Positions 1-11,019 of a stretch of 64,000 bases of DNA are shown here, one piece after another. Within the stretch, counting starts at the first letter, position 1. The number at the start of each line of letters is the position of its first letter. Source of the DNA: Lasiosphaeria ovina (Eukaryota > Ascomycota > Sordariomycetes > Sordariales > Lasiosphaeriaceae); assembly GCA_033439765.1 (NCBI GenBank), contig JAULSN010000006.1, positions 1,674,001 through 1,738,000 on the forward strand, in the 5' to 3' direction. The notes beneath the pieces were generated by a model. The model had not been told where the DNA came from and made no database searches. It was given only the letters and a program-made list of their open reading frames with translations. Made by a program: the position numbers and the translations under genes.

Positions 1-860
1 TCTGGGTGCTTGCGATGCCAGTCGTACATAGGCATCCCCCATCTATCACCAACAGTCAGTCCTCTGGAATGCAAACTGGTGTGTAGGGCGCTACACTAAT
101 TAGTGCTGGTGTCAGGTTACTGTACGTACGCATATTCGAAGGCAGCCTGTCCCTTCCAGAACGGATTCGGACGTCGAAGCGAATCTGCCAAATGTGCGCT
201 GGCCACTCGCGTCTCATATAGCCTGGAGTGCGGCCCCGTCAGCGGCAGATTCTTTTCTCCCGCGAGCATTGGAACGTTTGTCTGGAACTTCGGCACTCAC
301 TGGAACCCAACCCACGCGCGGAAGCCTGCATCGCTGACCAATTCCTCGGATACCGCGGTGTGCGCAAAGATGCCAGCCTCAGTCTCCTTGAGAATGCCGG
401 TGCAGGCGACGAGCCGGCAGATGCGCAGCAGTTTCTCGGCGGGCAAGGAGGTCTTCTCGGCGAGCTCGTCGGCCGACGCTGTGCCGGCGAGGGGAATCTT
501 TTCGAGCACGTCGAACTCGAACAGCGTGTTGAGCGCGCCGTACTCCCAGTTGCCCGACACGTACTCGTGCAGGAAGCCGTGCGGGCCGTGGACCAGCTTC
601 TCGAGGTGCTGCATCAGCCCCGTGAGCGCCGTCCGGCTGGCCTCGACGGGCCCGGTGTGCGTGGTCCATAGCTCGGTGCGCGCCCCGGCCTCGAGCCGCG
701 GCGCCGCTATCGAGTGCTCGGTGAGGTAGGCGGCCAGCTCTTGCGTGTGCTTGAGGATGCCCTCGGCCACGGCGACGAGGTCGTCTTTGTTGCTCTCGCC
801 ATTACCATTGATCTTGCTGTTGCCGTTGCTGTTGCCGTTGATGACGTGTAGCGGAGGCAT
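1..860 (-). CDS. SAM-dependent O-methyltransferase, 3' part cut by the window edge
   Basis: Fungal O-methyltransferase of the plant-OMT-like class that methylates hydroxyls of small metabolites. I read three exons: 301-860, 130-222 and 42 to the left edge. Exon 1 ends at a GTGAGT donor, and exon 2 starts after CTCCAG. Joined, they read through the conserved dimerisation part: helical N-terminus, GNWEYGALNTLFEFDVLEK, a winged-helix segment (LAEKTSLPAEKLLRI), then LYETRVASAHLADS and a GMPMYDWHRKHP segment that precedes the Rossmann core in this family. The SAM-binding motifs and C-terminus lie outside the window. The start is placed at Met 860; an in-frame Met at 953 would add an unusual Ser/Thr/Val-rich leader. 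An Asn/Gly repeat (NGNSNGNSKINGNGESN) follows the start. It is transcribed towards the edge, so a gene cluster may continue there. Confidence 0.85.
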
Positions 861-3665
861 AGTGGTCAAGGACAGCGTGGTGCGGCTGGGCACAGGCAGC
901 AACACCACTGAACGGGTGGAGGTTACAGTGGGGGAGGATGCGCAAACCAACAACGACAGACTATCACACAGAAGGTATGCAATTGCGACGAGGTCTCTGC
1001 TGCAATGGTATTGCCGTACGGGATACAGAGCACGGGTTTACAGGACGATACTAAGGGATCCCAGCACCACGGCTTCCCAAGCGAAGATCCATCTCATTGA
1101 TGGCCTATGTTCGGCAGGTTTCACGGCCTTGTCTCGACCGTCGGACGACCAGCAGCGCAGCACCCTCGCCATGTCTCCCTCCGTGGTAGTCTGTCTAGGT
1201 GTCCAGCCTGTCCGGTCCGCTCACGCTTCCGTCTCTCTCGCCTCTCTCCCCGAGTCAAAGGAGAAAGACAGCTTGGACCGCGGCAATCCCGCCGCGGGCT
1301 TCGCAGCCCAAAGAACCGACCAACTCCGCTGCTGTTTCGTTTGTCCCCCTGTCCGTGTAAGGTGGTTCGCTCGTGTCCCGAAGCATCCGAACGGTGCGCA
1401 AGGAATCGAAGGAAGCGAGAGCCGTGAGACAACAAGCGCCGAGCAAAGCGAGCGGCTGGTCTAACACACGCGATTCGCAAATTTGCCTCCTCGGCCCCAG
1501 GAACGAGCAGTCAGCGAAGTGGGCTGGGGCATGGCTGGACCGCTAAACATGGCCGAACGCTGATCCTGCTATTAGCGTCGGGCCGCCACTGCAGGCCCCC
1601 TGACAGATAACGTTCGGGCCCCGGAGCCCGGGACTCCGGCCAACAGCCACGCACGTCGCAACGGATTCCAAATCCCGGGCCCGCCCGCGTTCCTCCTGCC
1701 ATTGCCACGTCGCCGAGGAAAGCAGATCTTTGCCCATCTCAGGCCAAGATCGCCGAGGTGGGGAGGTAGGCTCAGCCCGACAGGGGTCGGGGCTTCCCAT
1801 GCGTTGCGTTTTTCCACTTGCGTCGCGTCGTCGCGTCGCCTTGCCCTGTTTGGTTTTACGGGGGGAGTGCGACGGCGCTACCCTACCCACTGCCATCACG
1901 TCCGGAAGCCGTAGCGTGCTGTTGCTAGCACTGTTAAGGAAAGGCAAGAATGTGACGATCAAATGTCCGGAGCGCGCGGCCTGTTTCGGCGGCCCGGCTC
2001 ACACTCCCTGTCTAGCAGCCCCTAGATAGGACGCCTAGGCCTTTCTATCTTCGGCCACCACTAGACTAGTTTCTGTGAAACTTTTTCCTTAATCCACGCT
2101 CAGCTGGAGCTAGCTGCCCAGCCTAACTACAAGCTACAGCACCCCACGCGCTGCTAACGATACGCTTGCGGGCTGAAATTGGCAAGAGTGGGGTGCAAAC
2201 GCAAAACCCTCCACTTATCTATCCACCTGGCATATCCAACTATCGACTGCATCATGCAGATGCGGAGAGATAAGGTGCCTCTTGATCGATATTCAGACAG
2301 GGCAGCGTAGAGAGCGGGAGAAAAGCGTACGTTTTTTCATCCTCCCACCTTTTTCGTGTTGGGCGGAATAGGGGGTTCATTAGCTTGGGCCCTGCGGTCG
2401 AGCATTAGGCCGAGCATTCAATCTCTGAGGACAAATCCGTCCCGGGTCGACAGGGTTGTTGGGGCTGAAGGAAACTATTGAACTGCCGGACGGCGGCGGG
2501 TAAGGTGCATTCCCTCACAAGCCTTACCCAGGCCGGTTAGCACTCGCAAAGGAAAAAAATGTTTTTGGACAGCTGGACACTAGCAGTGCGTCTGCTTTAG
2601 GCCGTCCTGTTCTGGCCGGGCTGCAATATATCGGGGTTCACGCGCGCGAACAGGTGCACTGTTTAGGCCTAATTGCCTCTAGTTGGTCCGCTCTCATGCC
2701 GGGAGCTTTCAAGGCGGGATGTGGGTTTTTCCCTGTTTCTGTTTGTTTTTCAATGTTCACGGTCAATGCGGCCATGCCATGAGGGCCACTCCATCCATCT
2801 GCATAAAATCAATGGATGGACGTAGGGAGAGATTGGTGAATTGCGTGGAGAAGGTCGCTTTGTACCAGTACATCGGGGCGCTGCAAAGACACATTATGCA
2901 TGTCAACGTGATAAATGTGAGGTCTCTGCAGCGAAGCGTGTTTCTCTTTTTGCGCTAATTAAGAATCGGAGAGATCAACAAGCCTCAGAGTCAGTCTGTG
3001 AGAGACGCGATTGCTTGATAATCAATTCCACACTTTTCCGTGAGGCATCCAGTTCGGTACTGTCAACTGCGAATGTCGTGGGCGGTTGCAACTTGCGCGA
3101 CCTCTTCTTGGCGGTGTGGTTGGTTGTTGTTCACAGCTCTGATATTATCACTAGTGCGGCCATGGGCAACACTACTAATACAGCGCTTATTTGAACATGG
3201 TGGCCGTATGTTTCTGTATGTTACTCTTCAAGACGAGCAGTGAACATATACAAAATTCCGAGCTCATAAACTTAAAGTTGTCCAACGGGGCAAGTAATGT
3301 GGCTTAATTCGGAGCCGATAATAGCACCAAGCACGAAGCACGAAGCCAGATACCTACGCCTACCAGTGTATGTGCATCCGGGTCTTAGTGTTCATTTCGC
3401 AATCACTTGTTGCTTACGAGTCTCCGAGTTGTCACAAACCATGCTACATCACGGTTTGCGGAGGTTAGGCATTGGCCGTGCTTGGGCTTGAAATATTAAT
3501 TCTGGTTGTAATCATTGCCTAAATTCTCACTAATAGTTATGATACGAAAGTTTGACAACCAATTAAAGATCTGAGGAATTAATTAAGGGCCAAATATAAA
3601 GTCAACTCCAAATGAGCATGCTGTCTACAAGTACATGTTGTCCCCTTTCTCTAGCCATGCGTGCA
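861..3665. other. Intergenic stretch, no gene supported
   Basis: 2.8 kb between the starts of the O-methyltransferase (leftward) and the 3' end of the FAD monooxygenase. Overlapping ORFs on both strands up to 239 codons occur here because the DNA is GC-rich, but none shows a recognisable domain or plausible splice extension. The first several hundred bases presumably hold the O-methyltransferase promoter. From about 3250 the DNA becomes AT-richer. Confidence 0.6.
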
Positions 3666-5346
3666 TCAGGCCGAGGCAGTGGCCGTCTCGGCTGCAGCAG
3701 CAAGCTCGGCATCTCGGCGCAGCTGAACCTGGGCATGCTCGCTCAAGGGGTTCTCCTCCACGACACCGTTGGAAGCGTCGGGCTTGACCGGACCTGCGGC
3801 GGCTGCGGCGCCACCGTGGCCGTCCATGGGCTTGAACCCCCGGTTGAACACGGGGCTCTGCTGGATCTTCTTCCAGTCGTGCAGCATGTATCCGTTCTCG
3901 ACCGAGCAGCGGACCTCTTCGGCGCCGCGCGGGACCATCTCGGCCTCGTAGCGAGTCACCACCTCGGCAAGGGTGAGCTTCTTCGCATCAGCAGTCGCCG
4001 TTGCTGGCTCGCCAGAGGCCCCGGAAAGCATCTCGGTCAGCCCCTTTGATAGATGCCACACGTCGTTGATGCAGTGGTTCAGCCCCTGGCCACGATCTGG
4101 TTTGACGGTTAGTTGAGACAGACTGAGCATCGGCAAACCCCAAGCTAGCGCGGAAAATACTCACAAGGAGGCATTGGGTGCGCTGCGTCACCCACCAGCG
4201 TCATGCGGCCCCGGCGGTTGTCCCATGGCTGCGAGATCCAGTAACTGATGTCGGCCTTGTGCACCTCGGTGTCTTCGGGGAGCCACATGAACGCCGAGTG
4301 AGCTGGCTCGCCCAGACCAGCCGCTCGTTCCTTGATCAACGCGAGCCGCGCTTTATAGTCAAGTGAGTTGTCTACCTCGCCGAGCCAGGCCATAGCCATG
4401 TGGAATTTCCACGTCTCGGGATGGTCAGGCCCATCAGGCATGCTGGAGACTGTTGGGTTTGTTAGCATCCGGCTCAAATGTTGCAACCTTCCCTGCCAGT
4501 AAAACAGAAAAAGGAGAGAAAGAGCGCACTTGACTGGAAAGCGTGGAACGACTGCTCGCTAAGAGCCAGGTAGCTGGTGGGATACTGCTTCCGGACGAAA
4601 AGGGCCTTCTCGGCGTCCCCGTAGCACACGGTCATGTTGGTGTGGAAGATGGAGAAGCGAGTGACAGCGGCTTTCTCGGCGCTGCCCATGGCGAACTCAC
4701 GCACTCTTGACTTGGGCCCGTCTGCGCCGATTACCATGGTGGCGGGCACGAGCGTGCCGTCGGAAAAGGTAGCCACGACTCCGTCGCCGCTCTCGTTGAA
4801 GGCGACGTCAGTCAGCAGCTTGCCATACTGCACCTCAATGCCCGTCGCAGCGACGGCACGCATCTTGCTGCGAGGAACGCGCAGGCCATTCTCGTACGGC
4901 ACACCCATGATCAGCTCACCCGTTTCTCCCTTGATGATGGGATAAAGACCCGAGTGGATCCCGAGAACGGGGTTGCAGGCAATGGCATCCATCTTGGCGA
5001 AGACGTCGGCGGGCACAATCTCCTTGAGTAGCGGCAGCGACCAGTGAATTGCCATGGTCCACTCATTGCTGCGCACGTTGAGGCTCTGCTCTTTCTCGAA
5101 GATGGTGTACCTAATTCCAGCCTAGTATTCGTGGGTCATTAGCATTTGGTTCTGACTGGGCTAGGGATTTCTTGATCCTCTGCACCTTCTTGAGCGCCTG
5201 GCAAGTCAGGAGGCCCGTTATCCCTGGTCGGTTGTTACTCGCAGTCAGCAAACGCATTTACGTGGTGGTGAAATCACTGGCAACGACAACTACATTGTCC
5301 ACACACCTGCACCAATGACAATGACGTGGATATCCTTGGAATCCAT
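3666..5346 (-). CDS. FAD-dependent monooxygenase (salicylate-hydroxylase-like), 5 exons
   Basis: Flavoprotein monooxygenase of the group A / PHBH fold, expected to hydroxylate an aromatic or polyketide substrate with NAD(P)H and O2. Exons: 5307-5346, 5186-5223, 4530-5121, 4165-4449, 3666-4096; all borders are GT-AG and the frame closes to about 461 residues. Visible motifs: N-terminal dinucleotide-binding VIVIGAGITGLL split over exons 1-2, AGIRYTIFEKE closing the first beta-alpha-beta unit, the DG motif VIGADGPKSRVRE, and the GD motif GDAAHPMPPYRGQGLNH, which contacts FAD. The C-terminal tail is Ala-rich. It is divergent from the P450 at 5917 over a 570-bp shared promoter, which suggests co-regulation in one pathway. 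The substrate cannot be told from sequence. Confidence 0.9.
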
Positions 5347-5916
5347 GTTGTAGTCGGCGACCGGAACTTGTGCAAACACTGGTCGAAGATGCAGCAATGG
5401 GTAAGGCAGTCAACCGGTCGAAGCACAGCTGGTGATGTGGAGTACTTATTGGGAATGGGGTGAATGGATCATGGGGGTCAAGCTGTTCAGTCTCCTGACG
5501 GTGCCGCTCCGTGTCCAGCTGGCCGCGATTTAAACAAACCACGGCTCGAATCTGCCCGTCGCGTGTCGGCGCTTTCGGTCTTTCCGGCGGTCTCAAGGTC
5601 TGCCTGCCATGCAGCATCGGTCCGATTGATCGCCGGGGCCAGCCACTTCCAAATCCGGGGATACGGCACCCGACACCCGACCATCCGAACCTGAGGGGTC
5701 CGCTGAACGGCGATGGCCCGGGTTTGCTCAACCAAGCTGGCAAAAGTCGGTATCGACACAGTTTATCCTGCCAGTCTGTGCATGGACGAATCTTTTCGGT
5801 GTTTCTTGAGGGCATTTGAATTTGCCATCTCTGTCCCACTTCACCCAAGCCTTTTGTCCTCCCGCGAACGGGGACGGTAATCGATTGGCATTTGCGACAA
5901 CACAGGGCTTCTTGAG
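5347..5916. promoter_or_regulatory. Bidirectional promoter region between monooxygenase and P450
   Basis: 570 bp separate the start codons of two divergently transcribed oxygenase genes. I saw no ORF with family resemblance here. The spacing is typical of shared promoters in fungal metabolite clusters. This is inferred from layout; no binding site was identified. Confidence 0.45.
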
Positions 5917-7669
5917 ATGGCCTGGCACACGTCGAGTGGCATTAATACTGCCTTTTCAGTGGGTGCAGTTATTGTGAGCGACTCAATCCACTTCCTGGTT
6001 TTCGTGGGACCTTCGAGTAGTTAACAAAAGGCCATCAGGTATGCGCGTACCTCGTCAGGAACATCTACTTCCATGCTCTCAGCAACCACCCCGGTCCCAA
6101 GCTGTGGGCGGCGACCCGGCTGCCATGGTGCTGGAACCAGTACTGGGGAAATCTGAGCAGGCGTCTCAAAGAGCTGCACGACCAGTACGGGCCGGCAGTG
6201 CGGGTTGCACCGGACGAGATTTCGTACATCTCGGCGAGCGCTTGGAAGACCATTTACGGCCAACGGCCTGTTGAAATGCCAAAGGATCCAAACTTCTCGC
6301 TCCTCACCCCTTCGGGCGTACAAAGTGAGTCTGGCGTGGTGGTGTCTTGTGAGCCGCAGCGGACATGTCTGATGTGACAACTGCATAGATATCCTCACGG
6401 CGGATAGGGAGACGCACACGCGCCAGCGGCGTCTTCTCTCGCATGCCTTCTCTGAGAAGGCTCTCCGCGAACAGGAATCGATCTTGCAGACGTACTGCAC
6501 CAAGTTGTGTTCCCAGCTCGAGGATCGCTGCCGAAGCGGGCCAGTTGATTTGTTTGACTGGTTCACATTTTCAAGTGAGTCTCTTGGTGGTCGCAGTAGT
6601 GTCAAACGGTTGCTGTTAGCTGCACCTGTTGTTCCTGTTAGCTAATAGTAATCAATTAGCCTTCGATCTCATCGGGGATCTCGCCTTTGGCCAGAGCTTC
6701 GGCTGCCTCGACGCCGGCGCGGCCCCTCCCTTTGTGCAGTCCATCAAAACGGGCTCGCGGGAGTTGATGTTGAACCAGATGCTGCGGTACTACGGCTTGC
6801 TCTTCCTGCGACCAGTCATGGGGCTACTGGGACCACGCAATGTGGCAGGCTCTCGCGCTGCCAATATGGGACGCGCCGTCGCGACCGTGCGAGAGCGTGT
6901 AGCGCGTGGCCCGACGGCGGACCGCAAGGACTTTTGGCACTATGTGCTGGGTCACATCGCCGACAACGAGGGCGGCGTCCGGGACGCCAAGACAACCATG
7001 ACCGAGCCCGAGATGTACACCAACGCCTTCTCCATTAGCATCGCTGGGTCCGAGAGCACGGCCACGACGCTGACTGGTACCACCTTCCTGTTACTTCGAC
7101 ACCCGGACGCGTACCGGCGGGTCGTGGAAGAGGTGCGCAGTGCTTTTGCTTCTGAGTCTGACATTACGTCAAAGAGCTTGAGCGCAGCCGGGAAGCTGCC
7201 GTTCTTGGAGGCAGTGCTCAACGAGTCGATGCGCCTGTACCCGCCAGTGGCAATCACGCTTCCGCGCAGAGTGCCTACGGGCGGCGAGACCATCGATGGA
7301 CGCTTCGTTCCGGGTGGCTACACGGTGGGCGTAAACCACCTGGCGTGCTACCGGTCCGAGGTCAACTTTGCAGAAGCAAGCGCGTTCCGGCCAGAGAGGT
7401 GGTTAGACCTAGACAACCCTCGGCGGGATGACAATGACAAAGGCGACAAGACGGAATGCTTCAAGCCTTTTTCGCACGGCCCGCGCAGCTGCCTGGGCAA
7501 GAATCTTGCATGGGCCGAGCTTCGTCTCATTCTCGCGCGCTTTCTGTGGCGGTTTGACGCGCAGCTCGTCGAGTCGGAAGCCAATCTGCAGTGGCTCGAC
7601 AAGCAGAAGCTCTGGGGCTTCTGGGACAAGCCGCCGCTTCTCTGCAGGCTTGTGCCCGTTCGCCGGTAG
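5917..7669 (+). CDS. Cytochrome P450 monooxygenase, 4 exons
   Basis: Membrane-anchored fungal P450 of about 512 residues. Exons: 5917-5973, 6039-6324, 6389-6574, 6660-7669 (all GT-AG). The first exon adds a short leader plus hydrophobic anchor (INTAFSVGAVIVCAYLV) that runs into the NHPGPKLWAATRLP segment usual for this class. Further landmarks: I-helix AGSESTATT, ExxR in NESMRLYPP, FRPERW, and the haem loop FSHGPRSCLGKN with axial Cys near residue 454. It resembles the large CYP65/isotrichodermin-hydroxylase-like group of metabolite P450s; the exact family needs a search. It shares a promoter region with the FAD monooxygenase and should act on the ER membrane with P450 reductase. Confidence 0.92.
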
Positions 7670-8138
7670 TTCGTTGTTTTTGCCTAATGGGCCGCTAAGA
7701 CGATGTATAGGCAGTGCGAGAGATGCTGGAAATTGAATGGAGTATTGCAATTTGGCATGCATCTGACGCGTATGTAGTCCGGTAGATACAAGCTATGCAA
7801 CGTTTCTCCAAATTATAAGAGGGGTGAATTATTCCCTTTAAATTGAAATCATGCATGCATGCAGCAAATCAGTGCCTGGTGGCAAGTTTGAAGCCGGCGT
7901 TGTTGGAAGAATGCGAGAGAAGAGGGAGCATGGAAGAAAGAAAAGAAAACTTGGAAAAAAATTAAGTATACTATACCAAACTAGATACAGAATTACTTGA
8001 ACTCAAGACGTGAAAAGGTTTGTTCCCGTGGAAGAAACGATGAGTGGAATCTTGCAAGCCAAGCTTCGGAAAGCGGAGGCTCGGTTGAGCGTTCTAGGGC
8101 ACAATAGCTGGCTGAAATTCCATCGAATCAAGAATCTC
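7670..8138. other. P450 3' flank and tRNA upstream region
   Basis: 470 bp holding the presumed 3' UTR of the P450 and AT-rich DNA in front of the tRNA. A short ATGC run (catgcatgcatgcag, about 7850-7864) is present. No gene is seen. Confidence 0.5.
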
Positions 8139-8211
8139 GCCCGGCTAGCTCAATCGGTAGAGCGTGAGACTCTTAATCTCAAGGTTGTGGGTTCGACCCC
8201 CACGTCGGGCT
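8139..8211 (+). tRNA. tRNA-Lys (anticodon CTT)
   Basis: A complete 73-nt cloverleaf can be folded by eye. The 7-bp acceptor stem pairs GCCCGGC with GTCGGGC (one G-T). The D arm lies in TAGCTCAATCGG (A box), the anticodon loop ACTCTTAATC has CTT at the centre, and the T arm is GTGGGTTCGACCCCCAC containing the B box GGTTCGACCCC. There is no intron and CCA is not encoded, as in eukaryotes. The discriminator base is T, as in yeast tRNA-Lys(CUU). It reads AAG codons. Confidence 0.97.
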
Positions 8212-8236
8212 CAATTCCCGGCGGCGAGTTCGTTTA

Positions 8237-8243
8237 TTTTTTT
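8237..8243 (+). terminator. RNA polymerase III terminator of tRNA-Lys
   Basis: A run of seven T on the sense strand 26 bp after the tRNA end, the standard Pol III stop signal. Confidence 0.8.
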
Positions 8244-11019
8244 GGGATTTGAACTCGTTGCCCTTGTCAAATTCCACCGCTCGTACTGGTCCTATGATTT
8301 GTTTTGACCCTCCTACTTTGCTGTTTTTGGGGGTACGGGTGCTATACACGGAGCACAAATGAGAGGGGATATTAATTATTAACTCATAGCACCATCATCA
8401 CTAACCCTAACCCCACTTTTCTTCAAGGGTTCTAGAAAGGGGTATAACGGCCGTGGATTAAGTCCCTTATCCTAGAATAGCCAATGTATTCCCACCAATC
8501 GCGTTGGCCTGGCCCCTTCGGCTCCCGAAATCCGGGACAGACAGTGATTGGAACCGGCAGCCAGAGAGTGCAGCTGCAAGTGTGACTGCAGGGATGAAGC
8601 CAACAGCCCTCTTTGTATACAACCCCAACTTCCCTATTAGTCATGGCATGCACCCGAATCCAACATCCACGCAGCCATTTGCTTGATCTAAGTCTAAATT
8701 TCATGTTCTAGACACGATGTTACTTGATGTTGCGTGCTGGAATATATCAGACTATCCTGGCATGGAGCCATCGTCTTGTTCCCCAAAATGGCTCTCAGCC
8801 AGCCCAAAGACAAGCACAATCAAAGAACAGGGAAGAAGCCCGACAATGGGGTGATAGGCGACATGGCTCTCTCTCGGAACCACCTTATCAATGATGCTAT
8901 GCTGCCAAGTACCTAACAAGCAGAGCATTACCCTTTCTTCCATCCAGTCACGCACCACTTTCTAGTGCTTGCGCATCATGCAACGTGGCATGATATGGTC
9001 CGGCCTCAGGTCCGGTGGAGAGCTTCAACATTCCAGGTATAGGTACGTTGCCATGGCTGTCTTGGTCCTTGAGAGTACTTTACAAAGACCCAAAGACTGC
9101 TGGTATTCAGTGACCACCCTTGGGAAGTAGCGCCGAAGTAGAAATCTTATCTTGTCTTCGTACTTACGCATATATACTAGGGGAGTCAGAGTCAGAGTCC
9201 AGTGCCTTTAATTACCGCTCAAGAAACTATCACTCTAGGTATGAGGACGTGATATTGGGCATGAGACTTATAACTGCCCAAGAGTTCTAACACATCCCTT
9301 CCCCGTGTATTTGCGGTCCTCCTCTGTAAGATTACGTGGCATTGCTTTGCTGGAACGGCCAGCTTCATTCACAAGAAAAAGTGCTTGAATTCATCCAACC
9401 AGTCTATCCCTACCGTGTTATCAAAGCCTAGCTGTGTCTGTCTGGCCTTGGCAAGGAAGCAAGAAAAAAACGCCACGAAGCTAGCCAGCCGTTAGAGAAC
9501 CAGTGGCAGAACGAATGAAGAATTACCGTGAAGAAAAAAACAGGGAACGGAAAAAGGAAAAGACAGGGGGTGGGCAGTAGGCGCCACACACCCACACCAC
9601 TCCTTCACACGCAGAAACCGACGCCCACCCACTCACACGCACACGCCGACCGCATCCGGCAGCGCCGGTGGCACTGCCCACAAACCGTTTCACTCCGTTG
9701 GTCCACGGACATAAGAGAAGAAGTAGGTATCCACCGCTGTGCGTCAAAGTTCGCCAACGGCAACGGGTGGGCGACGAAAGGTGCCGAAAACCTTCCGGCA
9801 GGACACCCCAAAATCCACGGCACGGTCAAGACATATCTACGTGGCGGGCAGCCATTTGGCCAAGATAACTAGCTGAGCATTCCGAAGAAAATGGACAGAA
9901 CGCCGCAGGAAGGGTGCGCGGATAACTCGGGGCCAAAGGGCCCAACGTCGTTTTTTTTTCCCCTTCCTCTTTTCTTCCGTCGCTTCGCCTGATACGTGCG
10001 TACCACCAAGAAACATTATCTTGGACCCACTGATCCGCCTTCTCCAACATCGGCAGTCCAAGACCCCACGTGCAGTTTGCCGGCCAGATGATGGCCCCAT
10101 GTGCCGCTGTCAAAGGGGTACTTACATGGACATTGCGGAGTAGCACCGCGGGCAGACTGCAGTAACCAAAACAGCACGGCACTCGTCAACCAGGACTAGC
10201 AGACGGGAAGAAAGATACATATATGGGAGGTCCCAGATATGCATGTCTGTCTGTCTGTCTCCCCTGCTTTCCTGATTTTCTTTTCCTCCTCGGCGTTATA
10301 AGCTCCGGCCGCCGGCATATAATTAGGTTACCTTCGGTGTACAAGGACTCCCCTCGGAGCAAACCTTCCTCGCGGCGGGCCGGAGCAAAAAGCCACCGGG
10401 AGCCTCCCTTTCAAGGCCAAGAAGCGAAAAGACATGTCAATCGTTACAGCTAGCTGCTGGTTACCTCAAGGCGGGATAGTACTGCTAAAACAGACAAGTT
10501 TGCCTACACCGAACCCCCCCCCCCCCCCAACCCACGGCCACAAGCAGCCTGAAAAGGCAAAGGGATATTATGGGGGGTGACAGAGACCAGGTTCGTGGAT
10601 GTCGAGAGTTGGCAAACAAAAAGAAAAAATGGCAGAAAAAATGGACTTGAGGTTCAACAATGCACACGCCCACACCGCCTCCCTAGCTAACAAAAAGAAG
10701 ATACATCGCCCACTGACTCACTGACGCGCCCACTCACTCCCACAAACTACCGGAGCCAGTCATTTGGTTTAGTCCCGCCATCCATCACCAGTCCAGACCC
10801 AAGCCCAGAACGGGGGTTTTTCTTTTAATCTTCCAACCGCCCGCCGCACTACGCCCTACGCCCTCCATTCAAATCCCATCCCTCTCACACCACGGACAGA
10901 GCATAGGGATATTATCCCCCGGCCACAGTCCCCACTCTCCATTCCTTTCACCCTTTTTCTTCTCACATCCTCGTCAACCCGTCCCCTATTTTCTTCCTCC
11001 CATTCGATTCCAACTCGTG
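8244..11019. other. Intergenic stretch, no gene supported
   Basis: 2.8 kb without a convincing coding region. Small ORFs near 9523-10182 on both strands overlap each other, are low-complexity (CACACA-, A- and T-rich) and have no family resemblance. The right end is the presumed 3' UTR of the leftward transcription factor. Confidence 0.55.
10514..10528. repeat. Homopolymer C run (15 bp)
   Basis: Fifteen consecutive C on the + strand, a length-unstable simple repeat. True length may differ because of sequencing error. Confidence 0.9.

Noticed and set aside
8401..8414. Telomere-like ctaaccctaacccc
   Set aside because: Only two units, inside unique DNA; a similar chance word occurs near 63112. 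Not a telomere or telomeric insertion of useful length.
9523..9872. Overlapping ORFs on both strands
   Set aside because: Low-complexity CACAC and A-rich DNA, no domain, no splice partners.
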